A stretch of 64,000 bases of DNA from Phycisphaerales bacterium. Lineage in GTDB: Bacteria > Planctomycetota > Phycisphaerae > UBA1845 > UTPLA1. Position 1 is the first letter of the stretch, and each line of letters begins with the position of its first letter. The translations under genes were made by a program, and so were the position numbers. Location: assembly GCA_022360095.1 (NCBI GenBank), contig JAKSDK010001893.1, forward strand, positions 62,001-126,000, given 5' to 3'. Of the stretch, positions 8,656-17,727 are shown piece after piece. The notes beneath the pieces are model-generated. The model searched no databases and was not told where the DNA came from. It was given only the letters and a program-made list of their open reading frames with translations.

Positions 8656-10803
8656 ATGGTGAGTCTGACTCATAAAATGCAAGGTCTGCTCGCACGACTC
8701 CCGCGGCCCGCGGCGCGCTGGAGCCGATTGTTTGGATTGGGTGTTCTGGTCGGTGTGTTCGGCGGTCTTGCGGCGGCGTGGCTCGAACGCGGGCTGCATT
8801 ATGGAACGCATTGGCTGGTCGGAAGTCTTTCCGGCTTGGATCTCGCCGGAGTCGGCACTTTCAAATTCTCGTGGGCCATCTTGTTGTTGCCGGCGCTCGG
8901 CGGGTTGCTATCAGGAATTGTCGTGTGGTGGCTGTGTCCCGATACGATGGGAAGGCATGGCACCGATGCGCTGACCGAGGCATTTCACCGCGGAATGGGT
9001 GATTTGCCTCTGAAGGCGCCTGCGATCAAGGGCGTTGCTGCGGTGGGGGTGATCTCCTGTGGCGGTTCGGCCGGCCCCGAAGGCCCCATCGCGGCAATCG
9101 GAGCAGGACTTGGCTCGACCATTGGGCGTTTGTTCAGCCTCACGCCACAAGAACGGCGGATTCTTCTTCTGGCGGGCTGCGCCGCCGGGGTTGGGGCGAT
9201 CTTTCAATGTCCGCTCGGCGGAGCAATTTTTGCCACGAGCCTTCTGTACCGGGAAGAGGAGTTTGAGTCGGATGCGATGGTCCCGTCGTTCGTCGCGTCG
9301 GTGATCGGCTATACGACGTTCATGACATTGAAAGGTGGTTTGGGCAGCATGGAGCCTCTGTTGCCCGGGGGGAAGGACCTTGCCTTTTCGGATGCCAAAC
9401 AACTGATCCCATATGCCCTGTTAGGACCCCTATGTGGTTTGGCGGCCGTTTTCTTTTCCGTTTGTTTACATTTTGTCGAGCATCGTCTGGTCCTGAAATC
9501 ACCGTTGCCGAAATGGCTGATGCCGGGCATCGGAGGGCTTGCAACGGGGGGGCTGGCCTGCCTGCTGCCTCAAGTCATGGATGGACAGTACGCTTTCATT
9601 CGAGGAGCCATCAACGCATTTGACGGTCTCGATCAGATGGCGTCGAGCGGTTGGTGGCGATGGGCCGGGTTCTTTGCAGCAGTGGTTCTGGCGAAATGCA
9701 TCGCCACCTCGTTTACGGTCGGCAGTGGCGCTTCGGGGGGTGTGCTTGGCCCGAGTGTATTCATCGGCGGCGTGGTCGGCGCATTCTTGGGGGCGGCATG
9801 TGAAGCCGCGTATCCGGCTTTTCCGGAGCCGCTCCGACAATCGCTGATCCCGGTCGGAATGGGTGGCGTGTTGGCGGCGACGATGCGGACGCCGTTGGCG
9901 TCGATCGTGATGGTCACGGAAATGACGGGCAGTTACGGTCTGATCGTGCCGTTGATGCTGGTCTGCATGAGTGCGTATGTTGTGGGGCGTCGGTGGGGAC
10001 TAAACCGGGAACAGGTGCGAACTTCGGCCGAATCCCCGGCGCACGCCGGGGATGCGATCGTGCACATGCTGGAAACCTGGAAGGTCGAGCAAATCATGGA
10101 GCCGGCCTGGAAGGACACCGTATCGCCGAACACGCCGTTGCCGACATTGGTGGAGCGGATCAAGCCGGGGACTCGGCCGGTCTTCGCCGTGGCCAAGGAC
10201 GGCCTCTTGTTGGGCATCATCTCAGTTCCGGACATTCGCAGAATCATGGAGGAGCCGGGATTGGCCGAGGCCGTGATCGCGATGGACATCATGACGGAGC
10301 AGCTTGAGACGGTTTTTCCAGATATTGACATGTATCAGGCGCTGAACGAATTCAAGCGGGGGAACCATCAAGTACTGCCGGTGGTGTCGCGCGATCACGG
10401 ACATCGATGGCTGGGGATGTTGGACCGTGAGCGAATATTCGCTGCCATCCGCGAAAATCTGGCCGAGACTCAAAAACTGATGTTCCGTGAGCATGTCGGG
10501 CTCACGGCGATCGAGCAGGAAGGCCAGTTGCAGAATCTGGTCATGGGGGTCGCTCCCAAGGGGCGCGATATGATCCAGCGGCTGCTGGTGCCGATGGATG
10601 CGGTGGGGCGTTCACTGCGGGATGCGGATTTCCGGCGCCGCTACGGTGCACAGGTGATTGCGGTTGAGCATCCCGACGGGACGGTCGAATGCCCGCCGAA
10701 ACTAGATGAACCCCTGAGAACCGGTCAACGTCTTATGGCCGTCGTGTGGTACGATAGCCCGGTCATGTCGGAACCCAAGGGAGGGGAAATCGATCCGTCT
10801 TAA
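8656..10803 (+). CDS. ClC-family chloride channel/transporter with CBS pair and TrkA_C domain
   Basis: 715 residues. Residues 1-440 form the ClC membrane part with about ten or more hydrophobic helices. Selectivity-filter motifs are readable: GGSAGPEGP (gating-glutamate position kept), GSGASGGVLGPSVFIGG, and the acidic LLYREEEFES helix where ClC exchangers carry their internal proton glutamate, which suggests H+/Cl- exchange rather than a pure channel. Residues about 468-610 are two CBS domains (VEQIMEPAWKDTVSPNTPLPTLVERI; IMTEQLETVFPDIDMYQALNEF), usually nucleotide sensors. Residues 620-705 resemble a TrkA_C/RCK_C ligand-binding domain (LLVPMDAVGRSLRDADFRRR). The ATG follows the repeat-rich spacer with no clear Shine-Dalgarno sequence. 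Confidence 0.92.
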   Translation: MVSLTHKMQGLLARLPRPAARWSRLFGLGVLVGVFGGLAAAWLERGLHYGTHWLVGSLSGLDLAGVGTFKFSWAILLLPALGGLLSGIVVWWLCPDTMGRHGTDALTEAFHRGMGDLPLKAPAIKGVAAVGVISCGGSAGPEGPIAAIGAGLGSTIGRLFSLTPQERRILLLAGCAAGVGAIFQCPLGGAIFATSLLYREEEFESDAMVPSFVASVIGYTTFMTLKGGLGSMEPLLPGGKDLAFSDAKQLIPYALLGPLCGLAAVFFSVCLHFVEHRLVLKSPLPKWLMPGIGGLATGGLACLLPQVMDGQYAFIRGAINAFDGLDQMASSGWWRWAGFFAAVVLAKCIATSFTVGSGASGGVLGPSVFIGGVVGAFLGAACEAAYPAFPEPLRQSLIPVGMGGVLAATMRTPLASIVMVTEMTGSYGLIVPLMLVCMSAYVVGRRWGLNREQVRTSAESPAHAGDAIVHMLETWKVEQIMEPAWKDTVSPNTPLPTLVERIKPGTRPVFAVAKDGLLLGIISVPDIRRIMEEPGLAEAVIAMDIMTEQLETVFPDIDMYQALNEFKRGNHQVLPVVSRDHGHRWLGMLDRERIFAAIRENLAETQKLMFREHVGLTAIEQEGQLQNLVMGVAPKGRDMIQRLLVPMDAVGRSLRDADFRRRYGAQVIAVEHPDGTVECPPKLDEPLRTGQRLMAVVWYDSPVMSEPKGGEIDPS

Positions 10804-10876
10804 GGTTATCGGTAGTTGCAACGCGAAGTGGCGATCGAACGCAAGAGAGCGGTAACGACTGCCGATAGTCCAAACG

Positions 10877-11227
10877 ATGGCAGTCGGCGATACGATTCCT
10901 GAACTGGCCAACGTCACACCCGCCCAATGCAGGACAATGGCCGTCCGTTGTGCTGCCGAGACTCCTCTCGCACATTCCAACCACGAACCGCCTGAACCTG
11001 CAGAATCAAATGCACGGGAAACCTCGCGGCGGACGAGCCAGATTCAAGCGCTGCGTTCTCAACGTGCTGAAATCATCAAGCATCACCGCAAAATGGTCCG
11101 GCGTCTTGGCCAGGGCGTCAGTCTGGATGACGCGGCAAGAGACTGGATTCACAACCATGCCGCCTCGTGGCGAGACCGGTATGAGGCGGATCAGAACGGT
11201 TCGGATTCGTCCAAAACGCACGACTAG
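10877..11227 (+). CDS. hypothetical protein, 116 residues
   Basis: Unrecognised protein. The first 60 residues are polar and low in order (many Glu, Ser, Pro, Arg); the last 55 (QIQALRSQRAEIIKHHRKMV, then GQGVSLDDAARDWIHNHAASWRDRYEA) are helical and look like a small conserved module. No signal peptide or membrane segment. No good ribosome binding site is visible before the ATG. Its stop overlaps the stop of the convergent aminotransferase gene (shared CTAG, 11224-11227), which is compatible with a real, tightly packed gene. It could also be a chance frame; the compositional regularity of the C-terminal half tips me to real. Confidence 0.5.
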   Translation: MAVGDTIPELANVTPAQCRTMAVRCAAETPLAHSNHEPPEPAESNARETSRRTSQIQALRSQRAEIIKHHRKMVRRLGQGVSLDDAARDWIHNHAASWRDRYEADQNGSDSSKTHD

Positions 11228-12132
11228 GACGGTCCGAACATTTCCTTCCCGGACTTGGTGTGCTCGCGGAAGTCCGCGATGAGTTGCCGCGTAATCGGCC
11301 CCGGGGTGCCATTGCCGATCGGACGCTGATCGATTTCCGTGACCGGGCAGACCTCGGCCCCGGTGCCTGTGATGAAGGCTTCTTCGGCAAAGTACATATC
11401 CTGGCGCGTGAGTGTGGTTTCCTCGGTGGGGATGCCGCGCTGTTCTGCAAACTTGAGGATCAATCTTCGCGTGATCCCTTCCAGAATTCCGCAATGTGGC
11501 GCCGGTGTCTGGAGTTTTCCAAGCCGGACGAGGAAAAGATTATCGCCTGTGCACTCGGCGATGTACCCTTCATGGTTCAGCATCATGGCTTCCAGGCAGC
11601 CGGCATCGACAGCCTCGAGTTTCGCCATGATGTTGTTGAGGTAGTTCAGGCTCTTGATTCGAGGCGCCATGGCATTGGGATGATTGCGTATCGTCGACGC
11701 CGTGACGATCCTCATGCCTTTTTCGTACATCTCCGGATCGTACATTTGGATCGTGGCCACGATGACGAAAACGGAGGGGCTGGCGGTCCGGAACGGGTGA
11801 ATTCCCAGCGTGCCGACACCACGCGTCGCCACAAGACGGACATAGCCGTTTTCGATCTTGTTCGCCTGACGAGTCTGCTCAATCGCGTCGACGATTTGTT
11901 GCCGCGTCCAGGGGATCTCCATCCGGATAGCCTTGAGGCTGTCGACGAAGCGGTCCATGTGGGCCGTGCATTCGAAAATCCGGCTGTGGTAGACACGGAT
12001 GCCTTCGAAGACACCGTCACCGTAGAGCAGTCCATGGCTGAAGACATTGATATTGGCGTCAGCGACGGGAACGAGCTTTCCGTCCAGCCATACTTTGAGA
12101 TTGGGGTCCGGCGTATAATCCTGAGCCGTCAT
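11224..12132 (-). CDS. ilvE: branched-chain amino acid aminotransferase (class IV)
   Basis: PLP enzyme that transfers the amino group between glutamate and the keto acids of Leu, Ile and Val, the last step of their synthesis. The 302-residue product has the fold-type IV signatures: SHGLLYGDGVFEGIRVY near residue 32, the PLP lysine in APRIKSLNYLNNIMAK, and EGYIAECTGDNLFLV with the cofactor-site glutamate, then GILEGITRR and FITGTGAEVCPV. Length is normal for IlvE. ATG 12132 is chosen over a TTG at 12165 because GGAGG (12141-12145) lies 8 nt upstream. A D-amino acid or 4-amino-4-deoxychorismate enzyme is less likely given the GTGAEV motif. It follows lolD on the same strand across a large palindrome. 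Confidence 0.92.
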   Translation of the reverse strand: MTAQDYTPDPNLKVWLDGKLVPVADANINVFSHGLLYGDGVFEGIRVYHSRIFECTAHMDRFVDSLKAIRMEIPWTRQQIVDAIEQTRQANKIENGYVRLVATRGVGTLGIHPFRTASPSVFVIVATIQMYDPEMYEKGMRIVTASTIRNHPNAMAPRIKSLNYLNNIMAKLEAVDAGCLEAMMLNHEGYIAECTGDNLFLVRLGKLQTPAPHCGILEGITRRLILKFAEQRGIPTEETTLTRQDMYFAEEAFITGTGAEVCPVTEIDQRPIGNGTPGPITRQLIADFREHTKSGKEMFGPS

Positions 12133-12175
12133 ATCTGAATCCTCCAGATGGGCCAATAAGGGCAAAATGTAACTC

Positions 12176-12260
12176 AGGGGGCCGAGGGGATCGGATCAAG
12201 GGTGCGATCGACGAAGCGACCACGCCCGATTCGAACAATGCTCCGATCCCCTGGCCCCCT
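12176..12260. repeat. 20-nt near-perfect inverted repeat between lolD-like gene and ilvE
   Basis: Positions 12176-12195 are complementary to 12242-12260 with one unpaired base; the arms are G/C-rich (core GGGGATCGGA) and enclose 46 nt. On the minus strand it follows the stop of the ATPase gene by about 13 nt and precedes the ilvE ribosome site by about 30 nt. It lacks the T-run of a classic terminator. Attenuation, a Rho-independent-like stop or a mobile palindrome are all possible. Confidence 0.8.
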
Positions 12261-12273
12261 GCTATCTTTCAAT

Positions 12274-13053
12274 TCATTGTAAGCGACCATCCACCAGTTG
12301 CACCACTCGATGGGCCTCGCGTGCCAACTCGCGGTCGTGCGTCACCATGACGAGAGTTTGCCCGTTTTGATTTAAACTCTTTAAGGAATTGAGGATATCG
12401 CGGCCGGTCTTGCCGTCCAGATTGCCGGTGGGCTCATCGGCAAAGAGGATCGCGGGCTCATTAATCAGTGCTCTGGCGATGGCCACGCGCTGCCGCTCGC
12501 CCCCGGACAACTCGTTGGGACGATGCTTTAGCCGATCCCCAAGACCGACGCGCTCCAGCAATTCGACCGCACGCCGCGCCGCCCGGCTGCGCCCGGACAG
12601 CCATCCCCCCATGGATTGCCCGACCATTTGGGGCAGCAGAACGTTCTCGAGCACGTCGAATTCCGGCAGCAGGTAATAGAACTGAAAAACGAAGCCGAAG
12701 GAGGCGTTTCTTAGGTCGTTGCGACGGTTTTCCAACAGTCGCAGGTCATGGGGCAGGGCGTGCCGGTCCGCCGAAGATTCTGCCACGGCCTGCACGAAAC
12801 TGCTGTCCCGTCCGACCGGGATTCGTCGTGTGCCCTCAGGCTCAAACAGCGCTTCGTCTTTGAAGAAAACCTGGCCACGCTGCGGCACGTCCAGGCCGCT
12901 TAACACGTGCAACAACGTGCTCTTGCCACCACCGCTGGAGCCGGTGATGGCGACAAAGTCGCCGGCCTGGATCGTAAGACTGACACCGCGAAGCACGGGC
13001 AAGGCCGATCGGCCAAGGAGATAGCTCTTATGAAGATTCTCGGCTCGAAGCAT
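12274..13053 (-). CDS. LolD-like ABC transporter ATP-binding protein
   Basis: 259-residue ATPase of the LolD/MacB class that powers FtsX-type permeases. Walker A GSSGGGKST (about 38-46), Q-loop FGFVFQFYYLLPEFDV, signature LSGGERQRVAIARAL, Walker B ILFADEPTGNLD and switch histidine VTHD are intact. Between the Walker A region and the Q-loop it carries an insert of roughly 35 residues (EPEGTRRIPVGRDSSFVQAV... LRLLENRRNDLRN), longer than the short loop of standard LolD (about 225-235 residues in all). It is 43 nt downstream of the permease gene on the same strand, so the pair probably forms one lipoprotein-release-type complex in the inner membrane. The insert might contact the permease's extra domain (inference). 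Confidence 0.88.
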   Translation of the reverse strand: MLRAENLHKSYLLGRSALPVLRGVSLTIQAGDFVAITGSSGGGKSTLLHVLSGLDVPQRGQVFFKDEALFEPEGTRRIPVGRDSSFVQAVAESSADRHALPHDLRLLENRRNDLRNASFGFVFQFYYLLPEFDVLENVLLPQMVGQSMGGWLSGRSRAARRAVELLERVGLGDRLKHRPNELSGGERQRVAIARALINEPAILFADEPTGNLDGKTGRDILNSLKSLNQNGQTLVMVTHDRELAREAHRVVQLVDGRLQ

Positions 13054-13096
13054 CTCGACTGCCTGTTACCTCATGATGAACAACGATAGAGGTGGA

Positions 13097-15796
13097 TCAT
13101 TCGTACCGTAGCGACTCCACCGGCCAAGTCCGGCCGGCGCGAATCGCCGGAAAAGCCGCACCGACAATGGAGGCCACAATCGCCAGCACGCTGATCCACA
13201 GCACCTCGCTCCATTTCCACGCGCTCGGGATTTCTTCAAATGAATAGGTCTCCGGGCTCCACACTCTCCAGTCCGGATTAATTCGGGCAAGCCAGTTCTG
13301 AATATCGTTGATGTGATCCACGAACGTTACGCCGAGCAACGAACCAAGCACACACCCGACCAGACCGATCGCCCCGCCATAAACCAAGAACACCGCGGCC
13401 ACGCCCTCGGTGCTGCCGCCCACGCTCTTGATGATGCCGACATCGCGTGTCTTTTCCTGCACGATCATGTAGAAAATGCACAGAATGAGGAAAACGGCCA
13501 CGATACTGATCACGCCGAACATGATGACGACGAGGAACTTCTCCTTTTCGATCGCCTCGATGTAGCTTCGTTGCATTTCTTCCCATGTGCTGACATGGAC
13601 GTTGCGCATCATCTGGGATTCCACACCGTCGGCCGGCACGTTGTCCTGGAGACGTAACCAAGTTTGGATGACCTGGAGCTTCTTGTCGAACAAGACATCC
13701 TGAGGTGCCGTAAACGCACTCTTCAGTTTGATCTGAATCTGGCTGCACCTCGGGCTGGTCTTCGTGCCGTCCAATCGTTCCTGGGGCCCCATCATCAAGA
13801 GTTCCTGAAGTCGATCGAAATCCACGTACACGGTTCGAGAGTCGATTTCATGGATTCCGGTCTTCGAATCGTCAATGTAACGAAAGGTCGGTCTCGGAGG
13901 TGATTCGGTCGGCACATCACCGCTTCGAGTCAATGGAAGCACGGTCAGATAGCAGGGGTCGCCGCGCGCATATCTTCCCCCTCGTTCATAGTCTCCGGAC
14001 GGCCGTCGCCGAAGGAAAATATCGCGTCCGATGATCATGCCGTGATAAGGTTTGCCTTCAAATCCAGGTTTGAACTCTTCGTCGTCGGAGGGCTTGAAAA
14101 CGCCCGGGCCCCGAAACGCCCCGTCCTTGTCGCGCTGATATCGAGTCTCCTCCTCCTCGCGCAGTTCCGGTGCGAGTGTGTCGAGATATTTTTTGTAATG
14201 CTTGTCCATGTCGCCCGGGAGCGCCGCTCTCTTATCCTCGCCCATGCCGAATACAGGTTGGCCCATCGGCTCATCCAGTTTCGTGCCGCCAAAGCGTTTC
14301 TGGTAGAACAGGTCCTTGCCGAACTCGTTCACGCGGACGTATTCGTTCAGTCGTATGCCGCGGACGCTGACAGCCCAGGTTTCGTTGGTATCGGCGAACT
14401 TGAGTACGCCGTAGGTCATGATGGTCGGAGTGGCCTGCTCGATGATGAGTTCGCCTGTCTTTTCGTCGCGAAGCTTGCCAAGTTCCTCGATAAATTCCTC
14501 ATAATAGGGAAAACCCCGCAGACCCCCGTCAACGACGAAATCGCCCAACAGGCCGTAGGCCCTCTCGCGAATGCTGTCGACAAACCCGCCCATGACGCTG
14601 ATGACGATAATCATCATGGCGACGCATAGCGTCACGGCACCTACGGAAAAGAAAGCGATGCGCTTGCGCTGCAAGAGTCGTGATGCAAGGAAAGCCACGT
14701 AGTAGCGAGGCCATCCCAGGAACGGACTCACTCGCCAGGCCAGCCACCATAGCAGGATCACAAGCCCGATGATGATCATCCAGAGTCCGGCATTGAACAT
14801 GATCCATTCCGGGCGAACAAAGTCGATGTAATCCCTTCCGATCCAGGTGGCGGGCGAGAGAACGATGAACCAATTTGATGGATTTCCCTCTGGAAAGAGA
14901 TACGTCAGGTTCGCCGTCAGGGGTACCCAACTTGCCAAGTAGAAAACAGACACGACGGCGGCGATCGTCCGCGCGAGGAACCAAGACGCCCTGAAAAAAC
15001 GCGAACGCAACACGAAGAATGTCCCGGGCCAGCGGATGAGCAGCATCCATACGAAGATCAGTTGGCCGAACATCAACTCGCTGCGATCGAGTCCGTCGGC
15101 GGAGAACTCCTTCGGCTCAAAATACCATGGAACGTCGGCAAGTTTCTTTGCGTAGTCCGTCTTGACGCTGCGTTCCAGCGGAGTTTCCGGCCACCATTTC
15201 GAGAAAAAAAAGTCGTCGTCCGACATCGCGGCATGGATGAGCTGCCAATCCCGATGAACCTCGTCTTGATGGACGGTCAATTCCTTCAGAATGGCCCTTC
15301 TTCGGACCTGCATGGATTCCGGCATTTCGCCCAACACCCGATAGCGCACAATGTGGTCAACGTAGAGTCGCTTGTTTTCTTGAGAAACGCCCTGGCCGAC
15401 CCATCCCATGCCGACTGCGGCGTTCAGGCACGTAATGCTCGTCCACAAGGCTGCGAGCATCCAAAGCGTACCGCCCAGAATCGACCAACTGCGCGTTTCG
15501 AACCCGACCTGCCAGTGACCGAGCCCGGCCAGAAACCTTCCGAGAGCCGTGAAGAAAGCGAGCACCAGGTGGATCGCAGCTGCGCAAGGCGCAAGCAGGA
15601 GCACCGGAAGCGCCAGGAGCGCCATTTGGACGCGCGAGAGGCTAACGGGGCGGCCAACCAGCTTCGACCAGGAGGCCTCCACGACGATGTAGAACGCGCC
15701 TCCCAACAAATTGGATCCTGCCAGAAACAGGACATAGGCCGGGACCGTCAGCGGAGCAAACAGCGTGAAGAAAATCTGTCTCAAACGTGGACTCAC
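13097..15796 (-). CDS. LolC/E-type FtsX permease with large N-terminal membrane extension
   Basis: 899 residues, about twice the usual LolC/E length of roughly 400. The C-terminal part is a standard four-helix FtsX permease: first helix near 385-415 (AFFSVGAVTLCVAMMIIVISVMGG), a periplasmic domain to about 755, then three helices beginning EKFLVVIMFGVISIVAVFLI, with the EKTRDVGIIKSVGGS coupling loop and final FPAIRAGRTWPVESLRYE. The first 370 residues add about six hydrophobic helices with a soluble stretch (about 140-240) between the third and fourth. GTG 15796 is used because AGGA stands a few nt upstream. It precedes the LolD-like gene and likely acts with it in extracting or exporting lipoproteins. 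I do not recognise the N-terminal part. Confidence 0.87.
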   Translation of the reverse strand: MSPRLRQIFFTLFAPLTVPAYVLFLAGSNLLGGAFYIVVEASWSKLVGRPVSLSRVQMALLALPVLLLAPCAAAIHLVLAFFTALGRFLAGLGHWQVGFETRSWSILGGTLWMLAALWTSITCLNAAVGMGWVGQGVSQENKRLYVDHIVRYRVLGEMPESMQVRRRAILKELTVHQDEVHRDWQLIHAAMSDDDFFFSKWWPETPLERSVKTDYAKKLADVPWYFEPKEFSADGLDRSELMFGQLIFVWMLLIRWPGTFFVLRSRFFRASWFLARTIAAVVSVFYLASWVPLTANLTYLFPEGNPSNWFIVLSPATWIGRDYIDFVRPEWIMFNAGLWMIIIGLVILLWWLAWRVSPFLGWPRYYVAFLASRLLQRKRIAFFSVGAVTLCVAMMIIVISVMGGFVDSIRERAYGLLGDFVVDGGLRGFPYYEEFIEELGKLRDEKTGELIIEQATPTIMTYGVLKFADTNETWAVSVRGIRLNEYVRVNEFGKDLFYQKRFGGTKLDEPMGQPVFGMGEDKRAALPGDMDKHYKKYLDTLAPELREEEETRYQRDKDGAFRGPGVFKPSDDEEFKPGFEGKPYHGMIIGRDIFLRRRPSGDYERGGRYARGDPCYLTVLPLTRSGDVPTESPPRPTFRYIDDSKTGIHEIDSRTVYVDFDRLQELLMMGPQERLDGTKTSPRCSQIQIKLKSAFTAPQDVLFDKKLQVIQTWLRLQDNVPADGVESQMMRNVHVSTWEEMQRSYIEAIEKEKFLVVIMFGVISIVAVFLILCIFYMIVQEKTRDVGIIKSVGGSTEGVAAVFLVYGGAIGLVGCVLGSLLGVTFVDHINDIQNWLARINPDWRVWSPETYSFEEIPSAWKWSEVLWISVLAIVASIVGAAFPAIRAGRTWPVESLRYE

Positions 15797-15901
15797 GCTT
15801 TTTCCTCATAGGGAGATGAGCGGTCGCGTATCTTAGGATTCGGCAAGCGGTATCCTCTCATTTGCCATGCAGCCGGACCTGGATTGTAGGACACGAATCG
15901 G

Positions 15902-17428
15902 CTACCAAGAAGTGGGCGAGTTTGCTGCCAGCCCGCCCACGCCTGTACCGAGGGAGTCGGGCGGAAGCTCGGCTTCCTGCTCAGGCGTCGCGCGCGTCAG
16001 CCAGCCGGTGTTTCGCAACGTCAGGGCCGCGTAGGGTAGAATCCAGGAAAGACAGATGACCCAGAAGGCACTGTACACCAGTAGCCAAACCCAATCGCTG
16101 TCGCGCTCGTTGACGTAATACACGATCGCCATCGTGAAGGCAAACAGCAACATCACGCCGAGGTAGCGTAAGACAAAGCCGTCGCTCATGACCAGCAGGG
16201 CCGCGCTATGGCTGATCAACAGCGTCGGCATCACCAACGAGAGCAAAACCAGAATCATGTTCAGCCGGAAAGTTTGCAGGTATTTCCCGCGAAAGCGCGT
16301 GAACATAAATCGCCAGAGCACGATCGTTTCGCGAATGTTGCTTCGCGCCCAACGGAGGAACATGTTTACCATGCCTCCATAGGTATGCGGCATTCTGCAC
16401 CAGCTCACAGCATTGCCTTGATAGGCCGTCAGCCAGCCTTCACGCAGCAGTAGGTTGGTCATGGCCCGATCCTCTCCCGTGGCGCACGGCTTACCCAGAA
16501 AACGCTGCTCTGACCATTCGTCGGCCACCTTCTTTACGGCTTCGGCATGATAGACGCTCAGGGCGCCCGGTGTGCAGAAAACACCTCGAAATTCGCTCTG
16601 ATAGGCTCGGACGAACTTGAACGAAAGGCTGAAATAGCACTTCAGAAAACGAGTGATCAGGTTTTGACGGGGGTTCATGACCTGGACGCAGCCCGCCACA
16701 CAACCGATGGCGGGATCACGCACCAACGGACTGACTGCATTCCGCAACGAATCGGGCTCAAGCATACTGTCCGAATCGATTGTGACGTAGACCTCGCCAC
16801 GAGCACGTTGAAAACCGCGATGTAAGGCCTGACGCTTGCCCATGTTCCGGGGCTGGCGCATGGCCTTGATTCTGACGCGATCTCTTACTTTTCGAACCGC
16901 CGCCCGAATATGGCGCCAGGTGTCGTCCGTGCTGCCGTCGTCGATGACCAGGATTTCCAACCGGTTTGGGGGATAGCGGCTTCCCGCTGCGGACAAGATC
17001 GAAGATCGGACCAATTCGCCCTCGTTGAATGCCGGGATGACGACCGTGACCGAAGGCAGAGCCCCATCCTCGACCGAGGGCATGGGACGATATCGCCGCC
17101 AGAGTCCCAACCGCCAAATCAGGGAGCCAAGCACCACCGCCCCATAGCCCAGCACCAGAAACCAGAAGACTTGTCCGATCATCGTATGCTGCCGGAGGGT
17201 GTGGAACCGCCAGAAATCCGGATCGGTCAGCGTCCACAGGAGCAGCCCGGCCGCTCCGAGTACGATCGCGACTTTGACATAGCCTTCGGAGCCGGTCCAG
17301 GACGATGAAGGAAAGGTCGGCAGAAAAAGCGGCTCAATCGCCGCCTCTCGGCCCACGATTCCAGACTCGGAGTCCGACGGTCTTGAATCAGTATGTACAG
17401 TCTCACCCTGAGGCGAAAAACAAGTCAT
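15902..17428 (-). CDS. membrane glycosyltransferase, family 2 (chitin/hyaluronan/PNAG synthase-like)
   Basis: About 508 residues. Two membrane helices (about 50-65 and 85-105 from this start) precede a GT-A domain: VIPAFNEGE, VIDDGSTDDTW, DSDS (the DxD metal site), GEDRAMTN (catalytic acid) and FLRWARSN, equivalent to the Q/RxxRW product-binding motif of processive synthases. Three to four helices follow (LNMILVLLSLVMPTLLI; FVLRYLGVMLLFAF; WVWLLVYSAFWVICLSWIL). This is the layout of synthases that polymerise and extrude a beta-linked polysaccharide using UDP-sugars. ATG 17428 is chosen over an upstream TTG; neither has a clear ribosome site. No neighbouring polysaccharide genes identify the polymer. 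Confidence 0.87.
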   Translation of the reverse strand: MTCFSPQGETVHTDSRPSDSESGIVGREAAIEPLFLPTFPSSSWTGSEGYVKVAIVLGAAGLLLWTLTDPDFWRFHTLRQHTMIGQVFWFLVLGYGAVVLGSLIWRLGLWRRYRPMPSVEDGALPSVTVVIPAFNEGELVRSSILSAAGSRYPPNRLEILVIDDGSTDDTWRHIRAAVRKVRDRVRIKAMRQPRNMGKRQALHRGFQRARGEVYVTIDSDSMLEPDSLRNAVSPLVRDPAIGCVAGCVQVMNPRQNLITRFLKCYFSLSFKFVRAYQSEFRGVFCTPGALSVYHAEAVKKVADEWSEQRFLGKPCATGEDRAMTNLLLREGWLTAYQGNAVSWCRMPHTYGGMVNMFLRWARSNIRETIVLWRFMFTRFRGKYLQTFRLNMILVLLSLVMPTLLISHSAALLVMSDGFVLRYLGVMLLFAFTMAIVYYVNERDSDWVWLLVYSAFWVICLSWILPYAALTLRNTGWLTRATPEQEAELPPDSLGTGVGGLAANSPTSW

Positions 17429-17727
17429 CGAATTACTACTCGCTCGATATCCCCCGGTTCGTGTGGCGCTTGAATTGTACGAATTGGCCCATGAGCGTAC
17501 AACCACCCTCAATATTCACCCTCGTCCCATGATCTTAGACCCTGACGGTTGCCATTGGTTAGTCTTTGTCCGTGCAAAAGTTACGTCCGGAAACCCAAAG
17601 TGCCCGAAAACGCGGGGAAGGCTGCTCTATGCTCTCTTTTCGTCCTAATCATAATTAATAAATGGATCATGTTCATAGCCAGATCGTGTATTTGTCATGA
17701 TTTTTCTCAGTCGGTTATTCTTCCCAT
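17429..17727. other. divergent intergenic region, about 300 nt
   Basis: Lies between the divergent glycosyltransferase and HhH genes, so it should hold promoters for both. The part near 17640-17710 is clearly AT-richer than its surroundings, but I see no convincing -35/-10 pair, hairpin or RNA gene. Confidence 0.5.

Noticed and set aside
11260..12138. 292-residue frame opposite ilvE
   Set aside because: Antisense shadow of the aminotransferase with no ribosome site or recognisable domain.
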